A stretch of DNA of 64,000 bases from Lunularia cruciata (Eukaryota; Streptophyta; Marchantiopsida; Lunulariales; Lunulariaceae). Position numbers and translations under genes: made by a program. The notes beneath the pieces are model-generated. The model was not told the DNA's origin and searched no databases. It worked only from the letters and a program-made list of their open reading frames with translations. Numbering within the stretch: position 1 is the stretch's first letter; each line of letters starts with the position of its first letter. The stretch lies in assembly GCA_948567375.1 (NCBI GenBank), contig OX419757.1:29078001-29142000 (forward strand), in the 5' to 3' direction. This document shows, piece after piece, positions 46,669-58,600 of the stretch.

Positions 46669-49189
46669 GGACGACTACTATGCGAAGATAGGGAAAAACG
46701 TGGAAGTCGTAGTGAGTACCCCGACGAAGAAGAGGACTCGGCAAGTAGAAGCCAAAGAAAGCAAGAAACCTTGGAAGATGCAGAGAAGTAACCCGAGGCA
46801 AGGAATGGTAATAATTGAGTCAGAAGATGAAGACTCAGAAGGCGAGGCCGAGCTCAAAATGGAGGACTTGGAACATGAGGAGGAACCTGAGCTGACACTG
46901 CAGAGCGGAGATACGAGCAGTGATAGTGAAGACGGTGGAGAGATGACCTCGGCGCCAGTGGCTAATGAAGAATACAAAGAAGAAGTGCAAGCCAAGGTAG
47001 AAGCCAAAGACAACTCGCCGTTGGAAGATGAAGTACGGGTGCCAGAGGACAAGAAGATTGCAGTACAACAAGGAGTTTGCTTGCAACGTAAGGCAAAGTG
47101 TGAGGCAGGGCCAAGTAGAGTGAAGGCAGAGGTAGAAGAAAGCTCAGGCAGTGAGGCATCAATCCCGATACGAAGACTCCAGAGAAGAAGGCGAGTATCA
47201 GGAGAACACGAGGAGAAAAGAGAGACCACTCCGTGGGAGGAAGAAGTTGCCAGTGATGGAGTGGAGTACCTGCGAGAGGTAGTGTGCCCGTTGTTGGTGA
47301 AGTTGGAGCACAAGAAGAAGGAGATGCAGTTGACTTGTCCAGAGGTAAAGACTGTATTGCAGGTGGTAGCAAGATTAGAAGAAGAAAACTCAGAGTTGAA
47401 GAGGAGTGTAACCCGAGGTGAGGAGGAGAGAGAAGTATTGCAAGCGGAGGCAGTAGTGAGGACTCAAGTAATTGAAGACCTGAAGAGAGAAGTGAGCTAT
47501 CAAGAAGATCTTGCGAGGAAGAGTGACATAGCAAGAGAGAGACAAGTAGTTGAATATGAAATCTTGAAGTAGCAGTTTGCTGATTCAAGAGTAGAGCTTA
47601 TCCATGCTATGGCAAGGGTAGCAGCGAAGGATCAAGAGCTTGATAGAGTGATGGAGAGTATGGAGGAGAAGAAGCAACTCTGGCAACGAGAGTTGGCTGC
47701 GCGGTATAGAGAAGAAGAAAGATTACGAGAGTTACTTTGTAATCAGGAAGAGAAAGTTGTACAGAAGGAGAAGGAGAAGGAGACGGTGAAAGCCGAGTTC
47801 AAGGCAAAGTTGGCAATGTACCGAGAGGAATGGATTGCAGATCGGGAACGAGAAAGGAAGACAAGATTGGAGCCATTGAAGGAGATAGTCCTCAGGGTGA
47901 ACGCAATGGTAAGTACAGAAGCCAACGTTCGAATTGAAGAAGCACGTCTGCACGAGTTGAAGTTGTTGGTGCAGGAGACGAGGCGAAGACAAGCAAAGGA
48001 CACTGAGATGAATGCCTTGTTAATCAAATTAAGAACTCGTGTAGACAGAAAGGTTTTGGAGGTAGAAGATAACATTTCAATTAGATTAGACTTAGTGAAA
48101 GTAGAGTTAGAAAAACTTCGGAAAGATGTTAGAGCAAAACCCAAAGTAGATAACATAGGACTCCAAATGTCTTTGGAGTTGCCCTTAGAGACATTAGAGA
48201 AGAGTGGGTCGGGAGATAATGAGTTAGATAGATTACCCACTAGTGGAATTTCAGATCAGGAAAGAGAATTGTTGGATCTGGTAGAAGAAGTAGAAGATCT
48301 GAAACCCGAGGAAAATGTACTAGGAAGTAAGATTACTTCGGGTTCAGGTTTGAAAGCCGAAGAAGAAGTAGACATCGGATCGGATTAGTAACAAATTTGA
48401 GATTTGAAGAGGCAGATATGAAGAGGTGCATTGTCATTTCGGATCTGTAGGTTAGAACAGTTGTGGTAGAACGGTATAGTTGTTAGAACTGTCGATTGCT
48501 TCACTACTTAAGAGTGGCATTCGCAGAGAAATGTTGTTCAGTGCTCATAATTTCTGAGAATAGATAAAGCAAAGTGTTGTGAAGTAGTGCTCGTCGCTTG
48601 AGCTTGATTCCGAGTTTCAACTTTGTGATTGTGTTTGTGAGTGTGTGGAGAAATTTGAAGTGCAAGTCAGAGTGCTTGTTGGATGTTGGATTCCACAGCC
48701 TTGATCTTCATTCTGTGTGTTTGATCTTGAGTGAGGTGCAATCGAAGCAATGCCTTGACAGATCTGAGAGGAATTGTAGTGTTGGTAGTATTCTGCATTT
48801 GTGAATGCAGTGCGAGGTTGATGTGAAGCAATTTTGATCAAGGAAGTTGTGCCTATAGTGGAGAGGTAGAACACAATTCTGAGGTGAAGTTGTTTTGCAG
48901 TGAAGTGCCGTTTTTGGGAGAGCTTGAATCATCACAATCAAGATTGTTTGGAAAGAATTGAAGGAGTTGTGATTATGGAGTGTTAATTTGTGACAAAACT
49001 GTGAATCAGGGCTTGTTACTCTCTTCTGGGTGTGGTTTCTACCTGAGAGATTAAAGACGCAACCAAGAAGAACTACATGTTACTGTTTGACTTTGTATTT
49101 GGACATTTCTAACTCGTATCTTTGCGGGAATGAACTTTACTTACCTGATCACCGCAAAAGTGATATTTGCCGGGTTGTCACATGATTTT

Positions 49190-49207
49190 TGGCGCTGCTG
49201 TCGGGGA
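49190..49207 (+). other. Primer-binding site of G3 (tRNA-Asp-like)
   Basis: tggcgctgctgtcgggga lies eight bases after the LTR end. It resembles the TGGCGCCGTTGCCGGGGA site used by many plant gypsy elements for tRNA-Asp, with a few differences. Confidence 0.65.
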
Positions 49208-49229
49208 TACAAATCTTGGAAGTGGAAGA

Positions 49230-51125
49230 ATACAAAGCCAAATTGGAAATTAGGTATCAACGCAATATGATTGTTTGCATTGAGAGAACAACGGGAAGAG
49301 AGAGCTTGAAGACGAGCACTTCAGCGTGAAGAAGACGAACGTCTGAACGTTCCTACCATTGTTGACGAAACTAAACGAGAGGCGTTGGAGTTTCAACTCC
49401 TTCATGAAGTGCAAGAAGCCCTGCGAGAACTTGACCACAAGAAACGCAAAGGCGGTTGGCAAGGCTACTTCGCATCTCCCTCTTCTTCCAAGAAGAAGAA
49501 AGAATCAAGTGGGCAAACATATGCATTGCGGCCCTATACACCAACTTCCCCTAGAGCTGTAAAGGAAGTTGTTTCCTTGAAGACCTTTGTTTGAGAAAAG
49601 ACAGCACAAACACTTATTGAAGACAAGTGTCAACATCTTCTACAAATGATTCCTCGGTTGTCCCAAAGGAATTTTGAAGAACCCATCAAAGGTGTTGATC
49701 CTGAATCTTCCACTCGGGTTGAAGTCGACACCCTCATAGCAGAAATTGTCGAAGAAGACCCTACCTTGAATTTGACGAATTGGAATCCCTGGGCTGACAA
49801 CACGGCGTCAATTCCAGCCAATCCTTCCGTTCCGTCAAGTTCCACATTACCTCAGCCGATCCCAGTGCATCAAACAATGACTTTGCTTCCTGTCACCCGA
49901 CACGCCTATTAGAAGTACAAGGAGACAGAACAAGACAAAGACCCCGATGAATTCATCAAAGAATTTGAAGTCATCTCCTTTGCTAACAAGGAGCATGACT
50001 CGATAGATCGACTGAGAATTTTCCCAAGTCTGCTCCGCAAGAAAGCTCGGAGCTGGTACACCCATGTGACCCAGAAGAGGTTTGTACCAGCGGATTGGGC
50101 AGACTTGAGAAACAACTTCCTGGAACAATTTCGGGAAGTTGACTACGATACGAGTGTCTTTGCGGCACTCAACGATTTGGACCGTGGCAAGAAGGAGAAG
50201 TTGAGAGACTACTCTGAGCGGTTCATGGCACTACCGAATCGAGTTCCCAAGCAATTGGGGGTGGTGGGTTACTCCGATGCCCAAGCCATTACCTGGTTCC
50301 TTGGGGGCCTTTCACCAGAGATATGAATCTTTGCCAGGGAGAGGAACGTAACTTCCCTGGACAAAGTACTCAAACATGTTGCTCGTTATGAAGCGGCCCA
50401 CTCTCACTTTGCCGGTAACCGGAGAAATCAGGAGAAGAAAGGCAAGAAGCCCAGAAGGAGAGCTTCGCGCAGCACCTTCCCATCTTTGGACAAATCCTCT
50501 ATGTCTTCAAGCTCTTCTTTGGAATCCAAAGAAGAATCAAAGCCAAAACGAGTCAGAAGACGTGGAGGCAAGAAACCAGTGACTCCTCCAGCAAAGAGTG
50601 TACATAAGGCGGATACCAAGCTGGATGCCCTCATTAAGGAGTTTCAAGATCTAGATGATTGGGGCTAAGGACCGAAGAAAGGCCCCAGCATTTGGATGAT
50701 CTAATGTGTGGTGCACCGCATGTGGCAAATCCGGCCATGCCAACACAGAATGCAATACTCGTAATGCATTCCCAGTGCAGCAAATTGATTGGGTTCCGGG
50801 ATGGAACCAAGATGAGGACAAAGAGGCAGTGTACCAAACTCAGGAGGTACAGCCTCAAGCGAGCACATCGTATCAAGGTCCAAGGTTTAGACCTAGGGAG
50901 TATAACCCCAATGCTCCTCCACAAAGACCACCGATGAGCAACCAAAATTGGCCTCAAAATGTTGCACCCTGAGCCTGTTATAATTGTGGCTCGATAGGAC
51001 ATTGGTCTCCAAACTGTCCCGAGCCAAGGAGGCGAATTGGGTACATTCCCTTGTGCAGAAACTATAAAGGATTGGGGCATACAGGCAACCAATGCCCTCA
51101 CCCACCGAACCGAAGCCGCTTGTAA
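49230..51125 (+). pseudogene. gag: Gag of G3
   Basis: The leading helical part is REALEFQLLHEVQEALREL. The retrotransposon gag domain is clear at about 49910-50330 (DEFIKEFEVISFANK, LRKKARSWYTHV, DLRNNFLEQF, LRDYSERFMAL). A basic Lys/Arg/Ser stretch follows. Then come three zinc knuckles: CTACGKSGHANTEC (about 50710), CYNCGSIGHWSPNC (about 50980) and CRNYKGLGHTGNQC (about 51055; second Cys is Tyr). TAG and TGA stops occur near 49592, 49910, 50325 and 50970, and there is a shift near 50650. Three knuckles is more than the usual one or two. Confidence 0.85.
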
Positions 51126-52464
51126 AGTATGTACAGACCTCCGCTGAGCGTGCAGCACTTCAGCCAAAGGAGGATACGAATGTAAATTATATTACTCTTG
51201 AGGAAGAAAGACCTCAAGAAGGGAGTCCGGCCTCAGAAGGAGAATGGCCGGACCTTGAAATTTTGAAGGTTGAGACACGCTCCAACAAGAAGAAGCGTGA
51301 TCCCGAAGAACTGAGTTTGACCTCGTCGTCTTCCCAAAAGGCAAAGAGACTGCGCCCAAAAGCCATTCTTTTGGCCAAGGAGGAAAAGATCCTTGCAAAA
51401 GCCAAAGCTAAAGCCTTGCAAAAAGAATTAAAGGAGGCATTACTCAGGACTTGGGAACTGAGTTTGGAAGAGGAGACGAAGACGAAGTCTCCAATTTTTC
51501 CGGCGGACATCTAATCCGAAGTAAAGGGTCTGATCCAAGCCAAGGTGGGCCAACCCAAGGAACCTCGGGTTAAGGCCATCAGCAAGCCCGTCACTATTTT
51601 GAAGCACCCAAAGTCAAAAGGGAACATGGAGAGACTTCGGACCCAAAGCCGAAGGCAAAGACGGTCAAATTGGGAGGAGTTCCCCAATATGATATTGTAG
51701 CCGATCTGGCCACCACCAATGCCAACGTTACATTCAAGCAATTGTGGGAAGATAACAAGTTGTACAAGAGACAGCTTAATTCGGCCCTCAAGAATGTGAG
51801 GTCGATGTTAAAGAAGGACCTACCTGCTATTTATCATATTGAACAAGAAGATTTGGGATCTCCCGAGGTAGACGCGGAGATTGCAGAGTGCATGATCACA
51901 TCGATACCCATTGACTCTGAGTTCGGTGTGAATGTCATGACCAAAGATACTGCAAATCGACTTGGGTATTATATGTTTGAACCAACACCCCGAGTTTTGA
52001 AGTTTGCAGACCAAACCAGGAGACGGCTATTGGGCATGCTGTCAAACATTACCACGATCATTGGAGGGGTACCCTTCAAGTTGAATTACATCGTGTTGCG
52101 ACTAGTGACAAAAATTGGTTACCCTCTATTGATCGACAGACCCTTGTTGTACAGTGCCCAAGTTGTAGTGGATTGGCATCACCAAAAGTTAAGATTCAAG
52201 GACATTTCGTCCGAAGATCATAAGCTGGTGACTGTGAGTTGGACAAAGGTTCCTCATCTCGGGGAAACAAGTTAGTTGGAAGAGGAGGACAAATCCAAAG
52301 ACTCATTGTCTTTGTCCTCAGACGAATCCAAAGACGAAGTCCAAGTTAATTACTTGGAATGCTACGAGGTGGATGTTGAAGACAAAGATCCATATGACCT
52401 CGCCTTGGGTGAACCTGACTTGGAGGAAGGGGGTTTGATGGCCGCTTGCCTCGGATTAAGCTGA
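51126..52464 (+). pseudogene. pol: Linker and aspartic protease of G3
   Basis: A Lys/Glu-rich linker (51126-51510) leads to the protease at about 51880-52230. PIDSEFGVNVMT is the active-site turn with Gly of D-S-G changed to Glu. RRLLGMLSNITTIIGGVPF and GYPLLIDRPLLY form the flap and second hydrophobic motif (LLIGRPWL-like in relatives). An acidic tail (SKDEVQVNYLECYEVD) leads to RT. Confidence 0.72.
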
Positions 52465-52504
52465 GTAAGCCACGTTGAAGGAGTCATCAACCTCGATGAC
52501 TGTC

Positions 52505-53383
52505 AAGATGTGTTACTAACTGAAGAAAAAATTTTAAAAATCTCGAAGACAGTTACTTCGGAGGAGTTGACAGGATACACTGCCCTGTTTAAAGAGTTCC
52601 AGGATGTATTCGCCTGGTTGATTGATCAAATGCCAGGTATTCCACAAGAATTCGGAGAACACCGGATTGATTTGGTTGAAGGTGCAGTTCTGGTTCAGCA
52701 GCGACAATACCGCCTGAACCCAAAGTACTCGCTTTTGGTGAAAGATGAAATTGACAAGTACTTAGGGGCCAGAATCATCTTCCCTGTCTTAAGCAGTGAA
52801 TAGGTCTTCCCCATTGTCATTGTCCCAAAGACGAAAACAGGGAAGATCCAAGTGTGCCAAGACTTCCGAAAGTTGAACGCAGTTACAAGGAAAGATCATC
52901 ATCCCTTGCCTTTTACCAATACAATTTTAGATCAGGTAGCTGGGCATCCTTGTTATAGTTTTCTTGATGGATTTTCAAGGTACAATCAAGTATCCATTTG
53001 AGTAGAAGACAAGGATAAAACTACATTCATGACCGATTGGGGCACTTTCGCTTACAATCAAATGCCCTTTGGGTTGTGTAATGCTCCCGCTACTTTCCAA
53101 CGGATGATGAATTCAATCTTCAAGGATTTCTTGCACAAATTTGTGGAAGTTTTTATTGATGACTTTTGTGTGTTTGGGCGAAGAGATGTACATTTAGATT
53201 ACCTTCGCCAAATGTTTGAAAGGTGTCATTTTGCTGGCTTGTCATTACACCCGGAGAAATGCTTCTTCACAATGAAGGAGGGAATTCTTCTGGGCCATCG
53301 GGTGTCAAGCCAAGGTATTGAAGTCAATAATGAGAAGGTTAAGATAATCGCAGCTTTGGAATCCCCGAAGAACATCCGGGAGC
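52505..53383 (+). pseudogene. pol: Reverse transcriptase of G3, 5' part
   Basis: LFKEFQDVFAWLIDQMPGI begins the domain. The blocks FPIVIVPKTKTGKIQVCQDF, RKLNAVTRKDHHPLPF, YSFLDGFSRYNQ, WGTFAYNQMPFGLCNAPATF and the catalytic VFIDDFCVFG (about 53149-53178) follow with both Asp intact. TAG at 52801 stands where RT normally has Trp before the SPIV-like block. A TGA sits near 53000. The G2 element interrupts the frame at 53384, and it resumes after 61189. Confidence 0.9.
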
Positions 53384-54062
53384 TGTAACACCCATTTGTG
53401 CATGTGTGTGGTATTGTGATATTTAGCTTGGTATTACAAGTACTTAAGAGATATTATTTATATAGAGATAAAGGATGGTTCTATATTAGTCATGGTTAGC
53501 TAAAGTTAGTCATAGCTAAGATAGATGGGACCTTACTTTAGAGGAAGTAGAAAAGATGAGCACCACTATTTTGGATTTTAGTGTGTTGACTTGGTATTAT
53601 TCCTAGGTGTTTGGCTTTGGGGAAAGAGTTGAGAACTCTTGGGCCCGCAAGCCTTTTTGTTTTGGATTCTTCTTTAGTCCAAGGATAGCCCATGTGAAGG
53701 AATCCTTGCTTTAGTGGTTGGGTCAAGATAAGGGGAATATGCCCATGTGAATGGATATTCCTTTCTACTTTTTGACTTTACTTGACTTTTAGTCTAGTAA
53801 CTTGAGTTACTACGGTAATTAGTAACTTTGGTACGTAACTATTTCACAAGTATATAAACAAGGAGTGAGGAGGTACTCATCATCCTTTCATTTGCAACTA
53901 TCTCTCTCTCATTGAGTTCTCTAGTGAGCAATGTCTTGAGTCTTGGAGTGTTAGCCTTGGAGGAGTATGATGGAGTTGGGGTTCCTTGCCTTCTTAGTCC
54001 ATGGTGCGCTACCATAATAGCCATCAGAGGTTCATCCTGAGTGAGAGACAGGCCGGCTCACA
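53384..54062 (+). repeat. 5' LTR of G2
   Basis: TGTAACACCCATTTGTGC to GGCCGGCTCACA, 679 bp. TATA-like tatataaa at 53851, about two thirds of the way along, so U3 is about 490 bases. A 61-63-aa open frame on the reverse strand recurs in all LTR copies but shows no gene character. Confidence 0.95.
53851..53858 (+). promoter_or_regulatory. TATA box of the G2 LTR
   Basis: tatataaa in CACAAGTATATAAACAAGG, kept in the 3' LTR (60974) and the solo LTR at 37158. The transcription start would be about 30 bases on. Confidence 0.6.
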
Positions 54063-54065
54063 TTT

Positions 54066-54083
54066 TTGGTTCCGTTTCCGGGA
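54066..54083 (+). other. Primer-binding site of G2 (tRNA-Asp-like, variant)
   Basis: tggttccgtttccgggac lies a few bases after the LTR. It has the layout of the tRNA-Asp site TGGCGCCGTTGCCGGGGA with several changes. Confidence 0.5.
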
Positions 54084-54922
54084 CCTCTCTAGAAGGCAAG
54101 ATAATGTTCCGCGTCCAATTCTACATTAGGCAGAAGGAGGCTATGAGAGCTCACTTGGAGAGAACATTAGGAGAGGAGAGGGCTGAACTTATGTTAGAGA
54201 ACCAAGATCCATTTGTATACCCTGTAGTTCATTATGATGTCTTTGAGGTGATTTTGTACATCTTGTACACATGAGAGGAATTGGAGAGATTGTGTGAGGT
54301 GGATTGCAGATTTTGGGGATTAAGGTGATTTTGGGCAAAATCTCAAGTTTGAGATCTGGACTTGAGATTTCTACACATGATAGCTTGGGTTATCTTTCAG
54401 TTAGCACACTTCAAATTATTGAGAGAGCTTCTATGCGCACTGGGCTAGAATTTTTGAAAGTTGATAGGGTAAAGTGCTCCCGCAACTACATGCTCTCTGG
54501 AAAATTGTACAGAGTCTGCCATTTCTTCAATTTTTAGTGAATTGTCCTGAAAATTTCCAAGAAAATTCAGTGCATTGTATCATACCTGGTGCCACAAAAA
54601 TTAGAGAGAGATCATTTTTGCGCAGTGCGTTATGAGTTTTTGAAGTGAGGGGGGTGGTTTTCAGACCAAATCTGAAATATGGGTGCTGAATAGAAAGGTG
54701 TCTAGGCCAAATGGCTCGATGAAAAGATCTAAAATTTTGCAGGGAGGGACGCCCTAGAGTTCTGATCAAATGTGGAAAATTTCAGAGGACTCTGACATAT
54801 TCGTTGGGAGATTTGAGTGACATTGTGAGGAAGGGTCAATTCTGCAGAGTGGAGATCTCATGCATGAGAAGTTTGAGATCAACAAAAAGCATGTTTGAGT
54901 GTTTAGATTCATCTTTGGGAAC
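54084..54922 (+). other. G2 leader
   Basis: A short frame MFRVQFYIRQKEAMRAHL opens at about 54102 and stops at 54272. A second frame (LGKISSLRSGLEI, LGYLSVSTLQII; 54304-54537) has a protein-level match in the old G2 relative at 33022-32834, which suggests coding rather than plain leader. No known domain. Confidence 0.45.
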
Positions 54923-55396
54923 ATGGAGGGTCATCAAGAGTGGAAATTGAGATTATGCAAGGTTCCCCAAGGGTTTGAGGTGATTGTAGGGGTGGATTTG
55001 AGGAAAAGAGAGTTTACAATAGAATTTGAAGAGAGTGTTGAGAGGATCCAAAAACCTACACCACTTGGAGGAAAGAGTGAGTCTAAGTGCTTTCTATGTG
55101 GAGAGAAGGGACATAAGGCAAGTTCATGTCCATTAACCTTTGAGAGCAAGAGATTGAGGGAAAGGAGAGGCTTACTTGACTTGGGTTTGCATGTTGGACC
55201 TTCTTCACCAAGATTGGGAGGGAGAAGATCTAAGACCAAGGAGTTGTGTGAGGTTTGTGGAGTTGAAGGACTTCCAAAAGGACATGAGTGTAGTGGAGTA
55301 AAAGCACTTTTGGAAACTTTGGTGAAGGATCTTGGAGAGAGTCTTAGTACAACTATAGAAATACTACCACCTTCATCAGCTAGTTCTCAAGATTAG
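54923..55396 (+). CDS. Upstream zinc-knuckle protein of G2
   Basis: The first ATG of this frame is at 54923 (MEGHQEWKLRLCKVPQGFEV), giving 157 residues. A perfect retroviral-type knuckle CFLCGEKGHKASSC lies at about residues 48-61, and a second Cys/His group CEVCGVEGLPKGHEC lies at about 108-122. It ends 235 bases ahead of the gag-pol ATG. It is separate from gag, which has its own knuckle. A role in RNA binding is inferred. The old relative at 32101-31950 keeps the C-terminal part. How it is translated ahead of gag-pol is unclear. Confidence 0.7.
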   Translation: MEGHQEWKLRLCKVPQGFEVIVGVDLRKREFTIEFEESVERIQKPTPLGGKSESKCFLCGEKGHKASSCPLTFESKRLRERRGLLDLGLHVGPSSPRLGGRRSKTKELCEVCGVEGLPKGHECSGVKALLETLVKDLGESLSTTIEILPPSSASSQD

Positions 55397-55631
55397 TGAT
55401 GGAGATAATCTTTCAACTTATGGATAAACTATCCATGAGAGTTAGATTAATATGCACTCTAGGATTTGATGTTGCTATAGAAATCTTGGAGCAACCTGAA
55501 CCTTTTGTGTTCCCTAGAGTGGATTATTCTCAGATGGTGTTAGTCATGTATATACTCTATTAGTAATAGAGTGAGAGAAAAGAAAAGAGAAAAAAAAAAT
55601 TAAGAGAAAAGAAAGATAGTGAGGGGTTAAG

Positions 55632-58600
55632 ATGGGGAAACTTCCGGTTTTCTTTGGCAAGGATGGAGAAGATGTGGAGGCCTTTGTGAGAGACTTCAAG
55701 AGAGCTTGCATAGGAAACAATGAGAGGAGGAAGAATGAGTGGGCCTCATTATTACCAGATTTCTTTGAGGATGCAGCACTTACATGGTATGAGTCAGAAT
55801 ACCAAAAGAGAGAGAGGAGAGAGGGGGAAGAGGAGTCTTGGGAGACTTTGACTTCAGCACTCATTGAGAACTTTCTTCCTGATGAGAGTTATGAGAGATT
55901 GATGAGTGAGGTTACATTTCTCAAGCAAGGAGATGGAGAGAAAGTGAGGGTCTATGTGGAAAGAGTGGAAAAGTTGGAGTCCAGATTTCGCATAGTGTTG
56001 AGGAAGGGTGGGGATGATGTGGAGACTACAATGATTGGCATAGGGGCCATGCTCACCAAGAATTTTGTGGGAGGATTGAGACCACAAATTAGAAGCAAGG
56101 TGAGATATGAGAAACCTTCTTCCAAGGTTGAAGCTATCAAGATCGCAATTCGTATGGAGGAGAGTTTGGAAGGGGATGAGAGTGATTTGGTGGTGAAGGA
56201 GGTTGTGCATCCTCCTCAAGGCTACAAGTATGGTGGAACTTCTGATACTTTGGTGACAAGGGTTGCACCACAAGTAGTAGTTGCTCTAATTCTTGCACCT
56301 CCACCAAAAGATCCACTCCAAACCATCATAGAACAACTTGCGGATCTCAAGATCAATGTGGTGCAACTATGGGAGAAGAGAGAGGTGGATCAGAATGTAG
56401 GGAGAGGACCTAGGAGTTATGGAAACTATCCATATAGAGGAGGCCAACCAGCCAACAATTTCAATGATAGAAATTGTTTTGGTTGTGGAGGAAGAGGCCA
56501 TATCCAAAGGAATTGCCCAAATTCCACTTACCATGGAGGAAGGGGTTATGAGGGAGCCAATAGAGGGAAAGAGGGAGGTAGTGAAACCCAAGTGGCTCCT
56601 AATCCCAACAAAGGTAAGGGGATAGCATCCATAGATGTGGTTGAGAGCAAGTATGAGAAGGGAGAGTGCTCAAACTCCAAGGGTCTTAATTTGGAGCTTT
56701 TGGCACAAGAGAAGAAGAGAGCTCGTTTTGCAGAGGATGTTCACTCTTCTCAAGGATTTACTTCAAGCAAGGATACTCCTATGTCTACTAGGAGCACTCG
56801 CACCTCAACACCATCAACAACAAAGACTCCAAGGAAGAAGTTGGGGATGGAGGACTTCTTGATCTCAAAGCAACAATGGAACTACAATGTGTTGGAGGAT
56901 GTTGGTAGTCACAAGGCTAACATCACAGTGGGCCAATTAATTGCTTTGAACCCTACCTTGAGAAAGGAGCTTAGAGGTGGTTTGAGTTCTACAAGGAGCA
57001 AAAAGAAGAAGAAGGCAAAAGTTCCAGTATCAATGGGGGTGGTGGATGCCAAGCCAGCACCATGGGAGGCTTGTGAATATGCCTCCAAGATTGATGTGAG
57101 AGTGAATGGTCACAACATCAAGGATGCATTGGTTGATGGAGGATCAGCAGTGAATGCCATGTCAGAAAGGTTGATGAAGAAGTTGGGTATGATACCCTCA
57201 AGACCTTCAACATTTGTGGTGAGCATGGCAAACAAGCAACAAGTTCGACCAGTAGGGGTGATGGATAAGGTGGTAGTTTCAGTTATGGGAGTTCAAAATC
57301 TCATGACTTTCCAAGTCTTGAAGGATTCAAGCTATGACTTACTTCTTGGGAGGCCATGGTTGAGAGCAGCACGCACAACTGATCGATGGCACAAAGGGTA
57401 CTTGAGGATTGGGCCATCAAACCATAGAGTCACTGTTCCTGTGACTAACACCACCAACACTTCACATTCAGATACCCCATCTTCTAATTATTGGGAATCA
57501 GATTCTGAAGAAGGAGCTTCAGGTGTGGACACAAGCATGGAAGAGGAGACTTCCACGGAGGAAGATGAATCTGAATCTGATTCAGATGTGTATCCCTTGT
57601 GTGCTATGGATTTTGCACCTAAGCCAGAGGTTTTGAAGGACCCAGATAAATCACCATTGACACTTGAGGAGGTAGAGAGAAGGTTATCTACCCTCAAGTA
57701 TGGCCCAAATGTTACCAAGGAGGAGAAGGTGAGATTTGAAGAGATTTTCCGCAAGTTCATCCATGTGTTTGCTTTTAGTTACAAGGATTTGAAGGAAGTT
57801 ACCTTGGAGGAGCACAAGATAGAGGTGGAGTCACATGCAAGACCAATCCGCCAAAAGCAACGTCGCATTAGCCCACCAATATCTTTGGTTGTGAAGGAGG
57901 AGATTGATAAGCTCAAGGAGGCTGGATTTATCTTTGAGGTGGAGAATTCAGAATGGGTGTCTCCAATTGTCATTGTGAAGAAAAAGAATGGCAAGCTTCG
58001 GGTATGTGTGGATTACAAGAAGCTTAATGCTGTTACCAAGAAGGACTACTACCCATTGCCATTCATTGATGAGATCTTGGAGGAGGTTGCAGGTCATGAG
58101 AGGTACAGTTTTGGAGATGGTTATAGTGGATATAACCAAATAAAGATTGCACCAGAGCATCAACAACTCACCACATTCACCACACCTTGGGGAACTTACG
58201 CTTTCAAGGTCATGCCTTTTGGGCTTTGCAATGCTCCAGCCACATTCCAACGGTTCATGAACAAGGTATTTGAACCTTTCATTGGGAAATTTGTGAGAGA
58301 TTTCATTGATGACTTTTGTGTCTATGGGAGCAAGGAGGAGCACTTTGAGCACCTAATCAAAGTCTTGCAACGTTTGGATGAGGCAAATGCATCACTCAAC
58401 CCAGAGAAGTGCATTTTTGGATGTGAAGAAGGTCTACTTTTGGGGCACATCATCTCCAAGGATGGAATAGCAGTTGATCCTGAGAAGGTGAGGAAAATCT
58501 CAGACCTTCCATTCCCTTCAAGCTTGACAAAGTTACGCCAATTCTTGGGAATGGTTGGGTACTATAGGAGGTTCATCTTCTCATTTTCCAACAAGGCTTA

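Larger units (their letters stand above)
45064..48388 (+). pseudogene. LTR-encoded coiled-coil protein of G3 (about 860 codons before damage)
   Basis: The frame opens at the ATG at 45064 (the same ATG as in the 3' LTR at 63562) and reaches TAG after DIGSD at 48386-48388. The N-terminal domain contains VESYKDPVKRGIVSALMAIL, HQAVFFHKLFAGEPINWARC and PPHYIMPFVAHFYLGLNLL, recalling the putative plant transposon protein domain near Athila-type gag; I hold this loosely. An acidic Ser/Glu middle (about 46800-47200) and a long Glu/Lys/Arg coiled coil (about 47230-48130) follow. Damage: TGA at 45127, a 67-bp duplication near 45762-45828 that shifts the frame, a G2 solo LTR at 45992-46668, and TAG at 47570. 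Its function is unknown. Confidence 0.82.
44652..49182 (+). repeat. 5' LTR of G3 (about 3.85 kb without the inserted solo LTR)
   Basis: It starts TGTGGTGCCCACATTTTTTG, the same as the 3' LTR at 63149, and ends CCGGGTTGTCACA, the same as the diverged solo LTR at 25626. After the end come TGATTT and the primer-binding site. Subtracting the 677-bp solo LTR and its 4-bp duplication leaves about 3.85 kb, very long for an LTR and mostly coding. Confidence 0.9.

Noticed and set aside
46678-47588. Long minus-strand open frames of 211 and 208 aa
   Set aside because: Ser/Leu-rich shadows of the Glu/Lys-rich coiled-coil frame on plus. They are antisense to a frame that is also conserved in a second LTR.
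55854-56273. 139-aa minus-strand frame and other antisense frames over G2 gag-pol
   Set aside because: Shadows of a clearly coding 1556-codon plus-strand frame.
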